Assembly (NCBI RefSeq): GCF_007431345.1
Contig: NZ_CP041730.1
Coordinates: forward strand, 4,836,001 to 4,900,000
Reading direction: 5' to 3'
Length of the DNA stretch: 64,000 bases
DNA from: Chitinimonas arctica
GTDB taxonomy: Bacteria > Pseudomonadota > Gammaproteobacteria > Burkholderiales > Chitinimonadaceae
Below the pieces are notes generated by a model. The model ran no database searches. It had not been told where the DNA came from and worked only from the letters and a program-made list of their open reading frames with translations. This document shows positions 1 to 9,543 of the stretch, piece after piece; the stretch's first letter is position 1; each line of letters opens with the position of its first letter. A program made the position numbers and the translations under genes.

Positions 1-102
1 GACAATATCGGCCGCCGCAATCTACGTACCGTTGCCTGGCTGCTGCTCGCGGTGGCCTGCCTGGTATTCAGTGTGTTCTACAAGCGCGGCGTATTTGGCT
101 GA
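1..102 (+). CDS. C-terminal end of a membrane protein (partial)
   Basis: Only the last 33 residues and the TGA stop are inside the window. They read as a basic stretch, one hydrophobic helix rich in Leu, Val and Ala, and a short basic tail ending KRGVFG, so the protein ends with a membrane helix. The gene converges on the PepSY gene, with 7 bp between the two stops. The family cannot be told from this fragment. Confidence 0.5.
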   Translation, partial: DNIGRRNLRTVAWLLLAVACLVFSVFYKRGVFG

Positions 103-109
103 GCAGGTA

Positions 110-1480
110 TTAGTTCAGCACGCGCCTGAGCCCTGGCAGCCGCCCTAGCAGCAAGTCCATCAGCAACAGCAGCAACAGCGAAGCCAGCAACAGCGGGAAA
201 ATCAGCGCCAACACGCCCAGTACCGCCATACCCAGCTTCCAGTTCGGCAAATGACGCGAAGGGGCCGGTGCGCCGAGACGTCCGCTCGGCTTGCGCCGCC
301 ACCACATCCATATTCCGCTGACCGCCACCAGCAATACCAGCAGGCAGGCCAGGGTCATCAACAACTGGTTGGCGAGGCCGAACAGCTTGCCCTCGTGCAG
401 GGCCACACCCATCTCGACCGCCTTGGGCAGCAGGGCATAGTCCTGGAAGGTCACCTTGGCCAGGACTTGGCCGCTGTACTGATCGATATGCAGGGTCTGC
501 TCGTCGCGGGGGTCGGACGGGAAGATCGAGATCGTATATACCCCATCCGCGCCGTTCGGCAGGCTGATGCTGTAGCCCGGCAGCAGCCGGTGGGCGGTCG
601 CGATGGCGACGATCCGGTCAAGGGGGATAAGCGGCTGGGCGGCCGGCGCCGAGGCGCCCTGTTCATGGTGGTGGCCCGCCGAGGCGGGTAGCGGGCTATG
701 CTCCACCGCCCAGGGCACGGTCTGCGCAGCCAGGTTGAGGGTCGCGGCGGGCGGCCTGGAGTGGGGCACGGCATCCCACAATTGGGCCGGGAAGCGGCTC
801 CAGATGGCGGCAAAGCGATCCCCCCATACGCCGGTCCAGGGCATGCCGCTCAGCAGCATGAAGGCCAGCAGCAGACTGCTCCAGAAAGCGCTGACCACAT
901 GCAGGTCGCGCAGCAGGAGATACTTGCCTCGGCGCAGGCGCGGGTAAAGCACCCCGCCCAGCCCGCCATTGCGCGGCCACCACAGATAGATGCCGGAAAT
1001 CAGCAGCAAAAAGCCCCAGCTTGCGGCCAGCTCGATCAGCAGATCACCGCTTTTGCCCAGCAATAGCGTGCCGTGTATGCGCTTGGCGATGGCTTGCAGA
1101 TTGCGCGTCTCGTCGCGGCTGCCCAGTACCTTGCCGCGATAGGGATCGACGAAGACGGTCAGCGGCCCGGCCGGCGTCTGCAGCAGGAATTCACTACTTC
1201 GTCCCTCGCCTGGCGGCGGCGTGAATTTCCGTACTTCCGCGGTCGGCCATGTCTGCCGTACCGCCGCCAGTTGATGCTGGGCCGGTAGCGGGCGGCCGGA
1301 GACGCTCACGAACATCTCGGCGCGGTACATCGCTGCGTCGAGCTGTGGCTTGTACAGATAGATCAGGCCGGTGATCGCCAGTATCACCATGATGGGCGCC
1401 ACCAGCAGGCCGGCATAGAAATGCCAGCGCCAGGCCAGGGTGTAGAAGCGCGGTCTGGTATTGCGGGTATGAGTGGTCAA
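110..1480 (-). CDS. PepSY-associated membrane protein, possible iron/siderophore-linked reductase
   Basis: The 456-residue product fits PepSY-TM proteins. A membrane helix near residues 19-43 is followed by a periplasmic part with a PepSY-like strand (VFVDPYRGKVLG). Further helices lie near 140-167, 196-216, 370-393 and 415-445. Histidines beside the helices (RWHFYAG, RIHGTLL, RDLHVVSAFW, ALHEGK) are candidate haem or metal ligands. Family members often sit near TonB receptors and may act on ferric siderophores, but no such receptor is visible here. The start is TTG; no in-frame ATG lies upstream within the open frame. The stop is 7 bp from the stop of the convergent left-edge gene. Confidence 0.8.
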   Translation of the reverse strand: MTTHTRNTRPRFYTLAWRWHFYAGLLVAPIMVILAITGLIYLYKPQLDAAMYRAEMFVSVSGRPLPAQHQLAAVRQTWPTAEVRKFTPPPGEGRSSEFLLQTPAGPLTVFVDPYRGKVLGSRDETRNLQAIAKRIHGTLLLGKSGDLLIELAASWGFLLLISGIYLWWPRNGGLGGVLYPRLRRGKYLLLRDLHVVSAFWSSLLLAFMLLSGMPWTGVWGDRFAAIWSRFPAQLWDAVPHSRPPAATLNLAAQTVPWAVEHSPLPASAGHHHEQGASAPAAQPLIPLDRIVAIATAHRLLPGYSISLPNGADGVYTISIFPSDPRDEQTLHIDQYSGQVLAKVTFQDYALLPKAVEMGVALHEGKLFGLANQLLMTLACLLVLLVAVSGIWMWWRRKPSGRLGAPAPSRHLPNWKLGMAVLGVLALIFPLLLASLLLLLLMDLLLGRLPGLRRVLN

Positions 1481-1628
1481 GGTGCGTGTTTACGGTAAGG
1501 GAGACGGACTGCCGGGACTGCCGTTGGGCGGGCAGTGGAAGGGACAGGATTTTAATGGCGCCCATGCGCGCGACGGATGCGACTTTATGTCGCAGTCCGC
1601 TGCCGCGCAGTGGAGGGGGCAAGGCGCT

Positions 1629-1943
1629 TCAGGCTGGGTGGGCGCCGTGGCGGGCGAATTGCGATTGGGAATAACGGGCGTCGAGATCCAGGATGATCTG
1701 ACGCAGTTTTTCGTCTTCCGGGTGATAGCGGCGAGCGTCGTACACATAGTACAGATAGCCGTTGTTTGGCACGGTCTGGTAGGCGCAGACGGGTTCGACG
1801 CCCCGGTAGGGGCCGAGGCACTTGATCAGCCGCTCGGAATAAAGGCTGGCGGGCGTCTTGGTTCCGTGAATGGCAACCACCCCATACGTAAGGATGGCAT
1901 CCACGGCATCGTAGATATTGTCCCTTTGACCAAATATTTTCAT
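1629..1943 (-). CDS. Small protein of unknown family, paralogue of 2432-2725
   Basis: The product is 104 residues, starting at the ATG of MKIFGQRDNIYDAVDAIL. It is clearly related to the product of 2432-2725: both begin MKIF, share DAILT.G, RL..CL.PYR and the block VPNNGYLYYV, and end with an acidic helix. I do not recognise the family. There is no signal peptide or membrane segment, so it is probably cytoplasmic. The longer frame (start at 1964) adds seven residues that the paralogue lacks. The two paralogues flank a broken gene, which suggests a tandem duplication such as is seen with immunity-type genes; that role is inference. Confidence 0.6.
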   Translation of the reverse strand: MKIFGQRDNIYDAVDAILTYGVVAIHGTKTPASLYSERLIKCLGPYRGVEPVCAYQTVPNNGYLYYVYDARRYHPEDEKLRQIILDLDARYSQSQFARHGAHPA

Positions 1944-2070
1944 GGCACGCTCGGGTAGTGGCAATACGCCGACTGTATGTGAGCGGCTTGTGTCGCTGCA
2001 TCCCTCATGTGGATGAGCTGTGAATAATTACTCCGGGTTCGGCAATCCGGGCCGCGCGGGGCGACGCCCG

Positions 2071-2364
2071 CTACTGCGCGTAGTCAATCTTGACGTTGCC
2101 ATCCACTTCGCCTTTGTCCATATAGCCGATCTAACCGCCCGAGCCGTTGAGGATGCTGGAATCGGATTTCCGCGCCACCCATTCCCCTTGGACGATATTG
2201 TCGTCGTCATCCCAAGTGAAACCGATATTGGGTATCTTGTTGACTACATTGTCTTCCTCGAAGCGAGCGGCGGGCGACCCTGGAGGTATGGCGGGATTTG
2301 GCACAATGCGCTGACGCGCGTGGGAAGAGCGCGATTGTGGGCGTTTCAGCGCCCTACAACCCAC
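2071..2364 (-). pseudogene. Broken gene with in-frame amber codon, unknown family
   Basis: On the minus strand a clearly coding-like segment reads PNIGFTWDDDDNIVQGEW, then KSDSSILNGSGG, a TAG (2131-2133), and in the same frame IGYMDKGEVDGNVKIDYAQ and a second TAG (2071-2073). The residues after the first stop have coding character, so the first TAG is best read as a nonsense mutation. The upstream part, before about residue 35, does not look like protein, so the 5' end also seems lost. It lies between the two MKIF paralogues on the same strand. Function unknown. Confidence 0.5.
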
Positions 2365-2431
2365 TCTCGGGAGTGCCGGTATTGCCAGTTGATGAGCCGC
2401 AGTTCGAGTACGCGCGATAAGTTAACGCGTC

Positions 2432-2725
2432 CTAGCTGGGAATCCCGTTGAAGCAGATGGTATCGAGGTTGAAGACGGCCTGTTTTAGCTCTTCATCGCC
2501 GGTTGCGTAGCGATTGCTATCGAAAACGTAATAGAGGTAACCGTTGTTGGGTACATTCTGGTACGAAATGATGGGCGCAACGTCGCGATAGGGTTCCAGG
2601 CACTGCATCAGCCGTACCGCATAGGCGATAACCGGGGCCTTCTCGCCCTCGATGGCTGCGATGCCATGCGTCAAGATGGCATCGATGGCATCGTCGATAT
2701 TGTCCAGTGGGGCGAAGATTTTCAT
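2432..2725 (-). CDS. Small protein of unknown family, paralogue of 1629-1943
   Basis: The product is 97 residues and starts MKIFAPLDNIDDAIDAIL. It shares the whole length with the product of 1629-1943, including RLMQCLEPYRDVAP and the block VPNNGYLYYVFD. It is acidic, soluble in appearance and has no export signal. Both copies lack a good Shine-Dalgarno sequence. Conservation of the motif between diverged copies argues that both were under selection. I cannot assign a function. Confidence 0.6.
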   Translation of the reverse strand: MKIFAPLDNIDDAIDAILTHGIAAIEGEKAPVIAYAVRLMQCLEPYRDVAPIISYQNVPNNGYLYYVFDSNRYATGDEELKQAVFNLDTICFNGIPS

Positions 2726-2972
2726 GGCGGCCGCTCGGGGGAAGTCACTTTAACAAGACTCTAAACAGCGGGCTCGGCAGGCGCATCCTTCATCTGGGGG
2801 AATGACGGAAATATTCTGCTCGCGCGGCTAAAGCCCGGATTCAGCGTTTATTTTCCCTTGGCCATCAGCCGCCAATCTCAACAAAACCGTAGTATGTACA
2901 GCGTTTTTTGGCGGGGGCGATGCCTGAATCTCCCGGCACAGGCACCGCCCCAAACGATGGGCCCATTCCCGT

Positions 2973-3386
2973 CTAAGGTTTGAACTGTCCCAAACGTCTT
3001 GCATAGATGGTGGCCCGTCCATGGAAGGGATCGGGCGCGCGATGGGGAGGCGCATCCCCCGCAGGCGCATGGTCGAAGCGATTATGGAAAAGGGACAGTA
3101 ATTGCTGTCGATCTCCGCCGACCGCCGATTCGCCCGAGCGAAAGCCCGCCAGCAGCGCGCTCATCGCCGTCTCGGTGGTGTGCCGCCAGTACTCGATCCA
3201 CCACGCGGGCAGATTGGCTACGTCATGCCATGGTTTTTCCGGCTTGGTTTGCGATGGTGTCGCTTCAGCGGCAAATGGTCGTCCCGCCGCAGCGATGCCT
3301 GCGCATAGCGTACGGGCGGTGGTGAAAAACATGGCGTTGGTTCGTCGGCCTGTTTCGAACAAGCTGTGAATAGGGTCTTCGGTCAT
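2973..3386 (-). CDS. Hypothetical protein, weakly phasin-like
   Basis: The product is 137 residues, starting MTEDPIHSLFETGRRTNAMF. The start is set by AAGGAG eight bases upstream of the ATG; the longer frame from 3404 lacks a site. The N-terminal half is helical with aromatic residues (LPAWWIEYWRHTTETAMSA), which recalls phasin-like or granule-associated helices, but the match is too weak for a name. The C-terminal 30 residues are rich in Pro, His and Arg and look disordered. It has no close neighbour on its strand. Confidence 0.5.
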   Translation of the reverse strand: MTEDPIHSLFETGRRTNAMFFTTARTLCAGIAAAGRPFAAEATPSQTKPEKPWHDVANLPAWWIEYWRHTTETAMSALLAGFRSGESAVGGDRQQLLSLFHNRFDHAPAGDAPPHRAPDPFHGRATIYARRLGQFKP

Positions 3387-3643
3387 GGTGACTGCTCCTT
3401 GCAAGGTTTAGGTGGGGTTTGCAAGGTGAGCAAGTACCTTGCCCGATCCAGGCGCACACCGGTCGTCAGGACAGATCAGCCGGCTGCAAGCGAAACGGGC
3501 AGTCGAAATGAGGCGTTGAGAGAGAAATGATAGCAAGTGCGATTTTTTGATAGCGTGTATTCAGATCAGTTGTGAATGTATGTCGGCATCGAGCCGCGCA
3601 ATGACTTGACCAGACACCTACCTGATTAAGCAGGAGTCTCGCC

Positions 3644-5299
3644 ATGGGCTTGCCGGCTATTACCGCCGCATTCAGACGTACGTTCACGAACTTTGCAACA
3701 TCCGAGGCTGGCCACAAGAAAGTCGCCATGTCCTCAACGCAACGGGATATTAAAAGGAATACCCGGGATTGTGTGTTTTTTTATAGCTGGTCCATCCTTT
3801 CTGGTGTTAGCGCCGCAGTGAGTGCGGTCGTGGCGATCTTCAATGGTGATGCTGCTCCAGCGCTGAATATGGCGAGCGACGTAGTGCTGACTATCGCTAA
3901 AGGCGTAATGGCTGCCGGTGAATCCGCCGCTTCGAACCACGAGCTCGCCGGTGGAATTGAAAAGAGATTGGATATCAGAAAACAAAAGGAACAAGACAGA
4001 GACGGTATGAATCGTCATCTGCGCGGGTGCGTGCATAAAATGGCCGACATGAGGACTTTTTCTGAAAAGACAAATGATTGCGCAGCCTTTCTTAGGCACG
4101 ATAAAGCGAGAATCGATGAAATCAGGCAAAACAAGACCCTCCTGTCCAAGGGCCTGGGGTTTGGTCGCGATGGCCTGCTCCAGCTTGGCAGTGTGGGAAC
4201 GCGTGCCGCAGTCGTTGCCGAAACAATCAATACCGCCGTGAATGTTTCCGTTCCAGCGGCATCGCTTGGAGGCGCCATATTCGGTTTCATCAGTGCGATA
4301 CTACAGGTCGGCCAAGGCATTGCGGAATATTGCAATGCCTTGAAAGAGCTGGCGATCGTGGATAGGCACTGCGCACGAATATCGCACTGTCAAGATGCCG
4401 GGAATTTACCGATATTGAGTACCTTTCAATCCGCTAAAGACGTGGAAAGAGTAAAAGACGATCATATGTCCCCGGCCCCTGGAATTTTGGATGGGCAGGT
4501 CGGTACGGATAGCACGCGTAGCACCCATTTGGATAAGTACCTAAAGACGCTTGAAGCCACGGAGAGGGAGAGTGCGGCGGAGTTTAAACAAATAGAAAAA
4601 ATGTACGAATTTATGTTTAGCCACTTTAAGGCCAATCACCTCAAGGAGCGTAAGGTTCAAGAGGCGTTGAAATCAAACGCCGTTATTCGCATTATCTACG
4701 GCGGTATCTGCGTCGTACTGGCAGGCGTCGGATTGGGCTTGACCGCGACAGGAGCGGGTGCGTCAATCGGATTGCCTATCATTGCGGGAGGAGGGGGTGC
4801 GCTGGGCGTGGCATGGCTGGCACGAGCGGGTAAGAACGCCTGGCGAGAACGTAAGGAACTGCAGGAAGCAAGCGAGCTGGACAACGCGTTGCGGGCCGAA
4901 GCCGACACCTTATTAAAACCAACACCTTCGCTTGCGGAGTTGGAGGCAAGCATCCTGATTAATGCAAACTATCAGAAGAATCCCTACATTATGGTGGCGG
5001 TGATTGCTCACCATCTGGGTGGTGGCAAATATGTAGCGGAAAAGGAAGGGATAAGCAAGGACGAAGTCGCGACAAAGCTGGTAGGCGAAGTTAGTTATAT
5101 TTCGAAAGCAGGCTTGAAAATGAGGCGGGAGGTCGCAAGCCGTTTTCTGGCGGAAACAGGTATGAGTTCGGACGGGATACGTGCCGTGAAGGGCGTGCTT
5201 GCTACAGGAGCAAGTGAAATGGTTGCGCTGGGGATCGAGCGGATGCAACAGTTTATATTGGGTGATACGGGTAGGGTTTTAGGGCTATTGCGACGGTGA
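3644..5299 (+). CDS. Large protein of unknown function with glycine-rich membrane segments
   Basis: The product is 551 residues; AGGAG lies 7 bp before the ATG. Three hydrophobic regions are visible: near residues 43-68 (SILSGVSAAVSAVVAIF), near 182-225, and near 345-395, where glycines recur every few residues (AGVGLGLTATGAGASIG, then AGGGGALGVAWLA). The rest is charged and helical with likely coiled coil near 300-345. There is no N-terminal signal peptide. Internal glycine-zipper hydrophobic segments without a signal recall secreted translocator or effector proteins, but no secretion genes are present. It converges on the LRR gene across a strong terminator. Codon use is less GC-biased than in the core genes, so it may be acquired. 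Confidence 0.6.
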   Translation: MGLPAITAAFRRTFTNFATSEAGHKKVAMSSTQRDIKRNTRDCVFFYSWSILSGVSAAVSAVVAIFNGDAAPALNMASDVVLTIAKGVMAAGESAASNHELAGGIEKRLDIRKQKEQDRDGMNRHLRGCVHKMADMRTFSEKTNDCAAFLRHDKARIDEIRQNKTLLSKGLGFGRDGLLQLGSVGTRAAVVAETINTAVNVSVPAASLGGAIFGFISAILQVGQGIAEYCNALKELAIVDRHCARISHCQDAGNLPILSTFQSAKDVERVKDDHMSPAPGILDGQVGTDSTRSTHLDKYLKTLEATERESAAEFKQIEKMYEFMFSHFKANHLKERKVQEALKSNAVIRIIYGGICVVLAGVGLGLTATGAGASIGLPIIAGGGGALGVAWLARAGKNAWRERKELQEASELDNALRAEADTLLKPTPSLAELEASILINANYQKNPYIMVAVIAHHLGGGKYVAEKEGISKDEVATKLVGEVSYISKAGLKMRREVASRFLAETGMSSDGIRAVKGVLATGASEMVALGIERMQQFILGDTGRVLGLLRR

Positions 5300-5346
5300 A
5301 AGGCTGTAAGTTTTTGCTGCAGGGCAATCTCCTTCCTGGCAGCGCG

Positions 5347-5381
5347 GGAGCCAAACGCTTTGCCGTTTGGCTCCGTTTTTT
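5347..5381 (+). terminator. Rho-independent terminator after the 551-residue protein gene
   Basis: A perfect 11-bp stem (GGAGCCAAACG at 5347-5357 with CGTTTGGCTCC at 5364-5374) and a six-base loop are followed by G and six T. It closes the plus-strand gene and separates it from the convergent LRR gene. Confidence 0.85.
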
Positions 5382-5426
5382 AGAGAATTGAAGCGTGCGT
5401 CACCAGCGTTGTCGATTGGGTGCCGT

Positions 5427-7781
5427 TCAGCGCGGGAAAATTTCGGCCTGGACGATGACCTCGAAGCCGCCCTGATCAAGGACAAGCCATTTTCCCCTTT
5501 CGGTATAACGAGCTTTATCTTCCTTGGTGAAACGATCGCTGAGTAGATACCACCTTACTTCGCATCGTTCGCCGGACTCCGTGCGGCTCGGCGTCACGAC
5601 GAGTTCCAAATCGAAAAGTCCCTTCCGGGTCACTATCCGTGAATCGACTCCGGGTGCTTGCGGCTGTGTGGCATGCATTGGATCGAGACTCAGGTTTGCC
5701 AGCAAAGCGGCAACTTGGCCCGAAATGCCGGCAAGCCTCGAATAGTCGCCCGACAACAAGGCTTCGGGTTTAGTGACCATCCGCTGCCTATGTTTTACGG
5801 TAATTTCTTTGAAAATGGCAGCTTGTATCATGGGGCAAACTACATCTTGTAAGTCCGCCATATCGAAAATGTCGAGTTGCTTGACTAACAAGGCCGAAAT
5901 TTCGCCCCAGAATTGACTGGCAGCGTTGTCCCAGGCGTCCGTATCGACAAGGCAATACGCGCGATTCATTCGCTGTAGCGTGCCTTTCCCGACGGTGAAC
6001 CGGAGTGGAGACCCGGTAAGATCGGCTTCGCTGGGCGGTATATGCGGCATACTGGTATGCGGTAGGGATTGCAGCCCTTGCCTTGCCGACACGTGATCAT
6101 GGCATAGCGCGAGGGCTTGCTCGAATGCGGTGTTGGCTTCCGGATATCGTTGCGCCAGAAGATGTACGTGCCCTTTATGGGAAAGCTGGTTTGCCTGTTT
6201 TACCAGCTGGCGGGCATGCTCGTGCGAAGCCAGGATCGCATTGTTGCGTTGGGCGCTGGATAGCTGAAGCAACTTTGACAATTCGATATAGGCCTGGCGG
6301 TAATCGCGACGATCGACTAACTGCCGGCTTTGCTCAAGTTGCGCATTAATGCGCTGCCATATGCCTTTCTCATTGGTATTGACCGATAGGGATTTTTCTA
6401 TTAAATCCTGGCTTTGCTTGTCATCGATGTCCATGAAATTCAAATCGAGCTTGTTGAGGCTGGAATTGGATTTCAATGCCGCCGCCAAAGCTTGCGCGCC
6501 AATGGCGCCGATCAGCGAAGCGCCGAGGCCGAGATGGATAAGGCTATTATTTCTTTCCAGCATCGTCGCCAGCGCAATTGCGCCTTCATTGCCAATCTTG
6601 TTGTAATCCAATTGCAGCCCTGCGAGGGTGAAATTGCTTGCCAGCGCTTCCGCCAAGGCCTTGGCGCCCTCGTTGCCAATAGTGTTCCCGGTCAGATCGA
6701 GTTGCACCAGGCTGGTATTCGTTGCCAGTTCTTTGGCTAACAGACTGGCCGCATGGCCGTCGATTTGGCATCGGCGTAGACTTAGTGTGGTCAAAGTACT
6801 TTTCTGCGCGATCAAGCCAGCCAGTTCCTTTCCGCAGTTGGCGCCGATAGGCGTATTGCAGTCCAGTGTCAGCGTGCCAAGGCTATGATCGGGATGCTCG
6901 GTGAGTGCGGTCATCAGTGCACGCGCGCCATTTTCGCTTATGCTGGTGCTGGATAGATCGAGCGAAGTCAAGCCAGTGTTGTTTCGGAGCGCGGATGCGA
7001 TTGTCAGGGCACCTTCATCGCGAATGGGATTGCATTTCAAGTTCAGCGTCGAGAGTTTGCAAGTCGGCGCGTTGGCTTTGGCCAGTGCTTGTAAACCGGC
7101 GCGTCCGATTAGATTCGATTCCAGGTCCAGCGAGACCAGGTAGTGGTTTTTTTCCAGGATGTTGAACAAAGCCCTGGCACCTTCATCGCCAATGGCGTTG
7201 CGCCCCAATTGCAGCGTGGCCAGGCGACAGTCTTGCGCTAGCGCACTGGCTAGCGACTTCGCGCCGTGCGCATCGATTCGATTGTTGCGCAGATCGAGCG
7301 TGGTCAGGGAATGATTTCGGCTCAGCATGCGGCCCAAGGCTTCTGCCCCTTTGCCGCCGATACGATTGCCGTTCAAGGCGAGCTCAGCCAGGCTCGGGTG
7401 CACTGCAATGGCATCGGCCAACTGTACTGCCGCCTGATCATCCAGCTCGCTGTTATTCAGGTGGAGTGAGATCAAGCCATGATTACTTGCAAGCGCATCA
7501 ACCAATATGGGCACTCGAGCGGGATGGCCCCGCAAGGACGCGCCTAAATCGAGCATGGTTACGTACGGGTTGCTTGCAATCGCAGCAGTCAAGAGTTGGA
7601 AATCGCAGTCGCCAAGTGTATTACTCCCCGACATATAAGTGGCTAGATTGACCGCATTCAGGGCAGGGTCGTGCTCAAATAGGCGCTTGATATCATTGCA
7701 CAGTTTTTCGTTTTTATTGCTTGCAGGCCGTTCACTCCAGTCGCCAGGTTGTGGTTTGGATATATGTGTAATCAAAGGCAT
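5427..7781 (-). CDS. Leucine-rich-repeat (ribonuclease-inhibitor type) and TPR protein
   Basis: The product is 784 residues; GAGGAG upstream of MPLITHISKP sets the start rather than 7835. Residues about 50-470 form roughly 13 repeats of about 28 residues, of the form L..LDL..N.IG..GA.ALA.AL..N, which is the ribonuclease-inhibitor LRR class. A helical TPR-like part follows near 480-580 (QRYPEANTAFEQALALC). The C-terminal 200 residues are a unique domain. RI-type LRRs make curved protein-binding surfaces and are common in eukaryotic NLRs and in bacterial effectors. There is no signal peptide. An interaction scaffold or effector is inferred. The gene faces the 3644-5299 gene and may have arrived with it. 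Confidence 0.75.
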   Translation of the reverse strand: MPLITHISKPQPGDWSERPASNKNEKLCNDIKRLFEHDPALNAVNLATYMSGSNTLGDCDFQLLTAAIASNPYVTMLDLGASLRGHPARVPILVDALASNHGLISLHLNNSELDDQAAVQLADAIAVHPSLAELALNGNRIGGKGAEALGRMLSRNHSLTTLDLRNNRIDAHGAKSLASALAQDCRLATLQLGRNAIGDEGARALFNILEKNHYLVSLDLESNLIGRAGLQALAKANAPTCKLSTLNLKCNPIRDEGALTIASALRNNTGLTSLDLSSTSISENGARALMTALTEHPDHSLGTLTLDCNTPIGANCGKELAGLIAQKSTLTTLSLRRCQIDGHAASLLAKELATNTSLVQLDLTGNTIGNEGAKALAEALASNFTLAGLQLDYNKIGNEGAIALATMLERNNSLIHLGLGASLIGAIGAQALAAALKSNSSLNKLDLNFMDIDDKQSQDLIEKSLSVNTNEKGIWQRINAQLEQSRQLVDRRDYRQAYIELSKLLQLSSAQRNNAILASHEHARQLVKQANQLSHKGHVHLLAQRYPEANTAFEQALALCHDHVSARQGLQSLPHTSMPHIPPSEADLTGSPLRFTVGKGTLQRMNRAYCLVDTDAWDNAASQFWGEISALLVKQLDIFDMADLQDVVCPMIQAAIFKEITVKHRQRMVTKPEALLSGDYSRLAGISGQVAALLANLSLDPMHATQPQAPGVDSRIVTRKGLFDLELVVTPSRTESGERCEVRWYLLSDRFTKEDKARYTERGKWLVLDQGGFEVIVQAEIFPR

Positions 7782-8373
7782 ATTAATTTTCTCCTCGAGG
7801 CGTGCAGTCGCTTTTAAAAGCGGATGACTGGCCAATTACCAGGAAAGCTCCTCACGTGCCTGATCTACCGCATTGCCATCATGGGAAGCGTAGGGAAGTG
7901 TGCAGGCCGGCGAGCAAGCCGAGACGGGTACCAGCGAGTCTGAAGGCTGGAATTGGCTTGGCGACTTACCTTCCGAATTTACCCGAGACTTTCCATTTTT
8001 TGGCAGGCAGTGGAAGGGGCTGTCTGAAAATTAGACGGACGTCCTAATTGACTGGCGACAAGGGCGCTATCTGGGAGGCAGCTGAAGCTGCTGAAAATGA
8101 AAACCAGTTGAAATGTATGTTAATTAATGCATACGAAATACAATATTATTCTTTTGTCATTATATGGATGGTATTGCGGCGACGTTTAAATCCCGAGCTG
8201 TATTTTAGCACTTCCTAATGTTATTCATAGAAAAAAATTCAAACCGAAAATTGCTGTGATAAAGTGCGCGCGCTTTCGGAATTGATAATATTAATTTTAT
8301 ATTAACTCCATCAGCAATTTACCCTGTCACGAGCAGGGTTTTTCCAACTCAACATAAGGTGTTGATAAATACC
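7782..8373 (+). other. Intergenic region between LRR and HAF genes
   Basis: About 590 bp without a supportable gene. The left half is GC-moderate and the right half (8100-8320) is AT-rich and likely carries the promoter for the HAF gene. At 8321-8343 a 6-bp stem (ACCCTG with CAGGGT) is followed by four T, 30 bp before the HAF start, so it could attenuate that gene or end an upstream transcript. Confidence 0.4.
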
Positions 8374-9516
8374 ATGAAGTCGAAATGGCATCTGAATTTG
8401 CTTGCCTGTAATTTGTTGCCCGCCGTGGCAATCCTAACTGTCAGTGCGCCGGCTGTGGCTGCCGAAGCGGACGGCCCCGTCTCCCTGCGCGCCCGCTACA
8501 CCTTCGTCGACCTGGGTACGCTAGGCGGTTCGTTCTCCGCCGCCATCGACATCAATAATAAGCGCCAAGTGGTCGGCCGCTCGACACGCAACGACAATCC
8601 CGAGTGCGACAGCAGCGGCATGATGCAGCCGTGCCAGTTCGTATTCTTGTGGCACGGCGGCAAAATGACCGATCTCGGCAACGCCAGTCCCCGCGGCGCC
8701 ATGTCCCAGCCACGCAGTATCAATGAGCAGGGCGTGATTGTCGGCGATGAAGAAGTGTCCGTGGTGGGCAGCGATGGCATTACATTGTCGAACAACCGGC
8801 CGTTTATCTATAGTCATGGCGCCTTCCGTATGTTGCCCTTGTTGGCCAGCAATTCGGCCTATGGCTTGGCATACGCGGTCAACGGCAGTGGCGTGGTGGT
8901 CGGCATGTCGCAAGACGGCGATGAAACCCAGGCGACGGTGAGCTGGACGGGTGAGAAGCCCAGCCGTGGCCTTGTCGAAGCCGGCATCTATCGGCGTGGC
9001 ACTGCCATCAATACCCGCGGCCTGATCGTAGGCTGGCAATATCCGCCGGCTTCGGGCAGGGCGACCAACGGCTTTGTGCAGACCGGCACGACGGTCATCA
9101 ATTTGTCGCAGCCATCGAGCGATACCTGGTCTTCGGCGCAGGACGTCAACGATGCCGGCGTGGTCGTGGGCAATATGGCGGAATTGGGTTTTCTGAGAAA
9201 AATGGCAACGGTCTGGACGCCGTCGAACGGCAGATGGGTAGCAAAGCGCATCGGTGCATTGCCCGGGCACAATGTATCGAGCCTCTCGCGCGTCAATAAG
9301 TTCGGTGATGCCGTGGGCGATTCCTACAATGGCATGGCATTGGGCAGCCAGCGCGCGGTGGCGGTGATCAATGGCCGCCTGGTCGATTTGACGGCCGAAT
9401 TGGGGCGCAGCGATATCGTACTGACCTCGGCGACGGGGATCAATGACAGTGGCGACATTGTCGGATCTGCCAGCGTCAATGGTGCAACGCGCGCGTTCAT
9501 GTTGATCCGCAGATAA
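8374..9516 (+). CDS. Exported HAF-repeat protein
   Basis: The product is 380 residues. It begins with a signal peptide (basic MKSKW, hydrophobic core, AVAA cleavage region near residue 31). The body carries HAF-type repeats of the pattern FVDLGTLGGSFSAA.DIN...QVVG, DLG..SP.G..S.P.SINEQGVIVG and INDSGDIVG, each about 45-60 residues; these form a beta-propeller-like extracellular fold in related proteins. The start is the ATG 15 bases after an in-frame GTG; AAGG lies 14 bases upstream, a loose spacing. Function of the family is unknown; it acts outside the cytoplasm. Confidence 0.8.
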   Translation: MKSKWHLNLLACNLLPAVAILTVSAPAVAAEADGPVSLRARYTFVDLGTLGGSFSAAIDINNKRQVVGRSTRNDNPECDSSGMMQPCQFVFLWHGGKMTDLGNASPRGAMSQPRSINEQGVIVGDEEVSVVGSDGITLSNNRPFIYSHGAFRMLPLLASNSAYGLAYAVNGSGVVVGMSQDGDETQATVSWTGEKPSRGLVEAGIYRRGTAINTRGLIVGWQYPPASGRATNGFVQTGTTVINLSQPSSDTWSSAQDVNDAGVVVGNMAELGFLRKMATVWTPSNGRWVAKRIGALPGHNVSSLSRVNKFGDAVGDSYNGMALGSQRAVAVINGRLVDLTAELGRSDIVLTSATGINDSGDIVGSASVNGATRAFMLIRR

Positions 9517-9543
9517 GTTTTTCCTGCCGGAAGGGGCTGCGTG

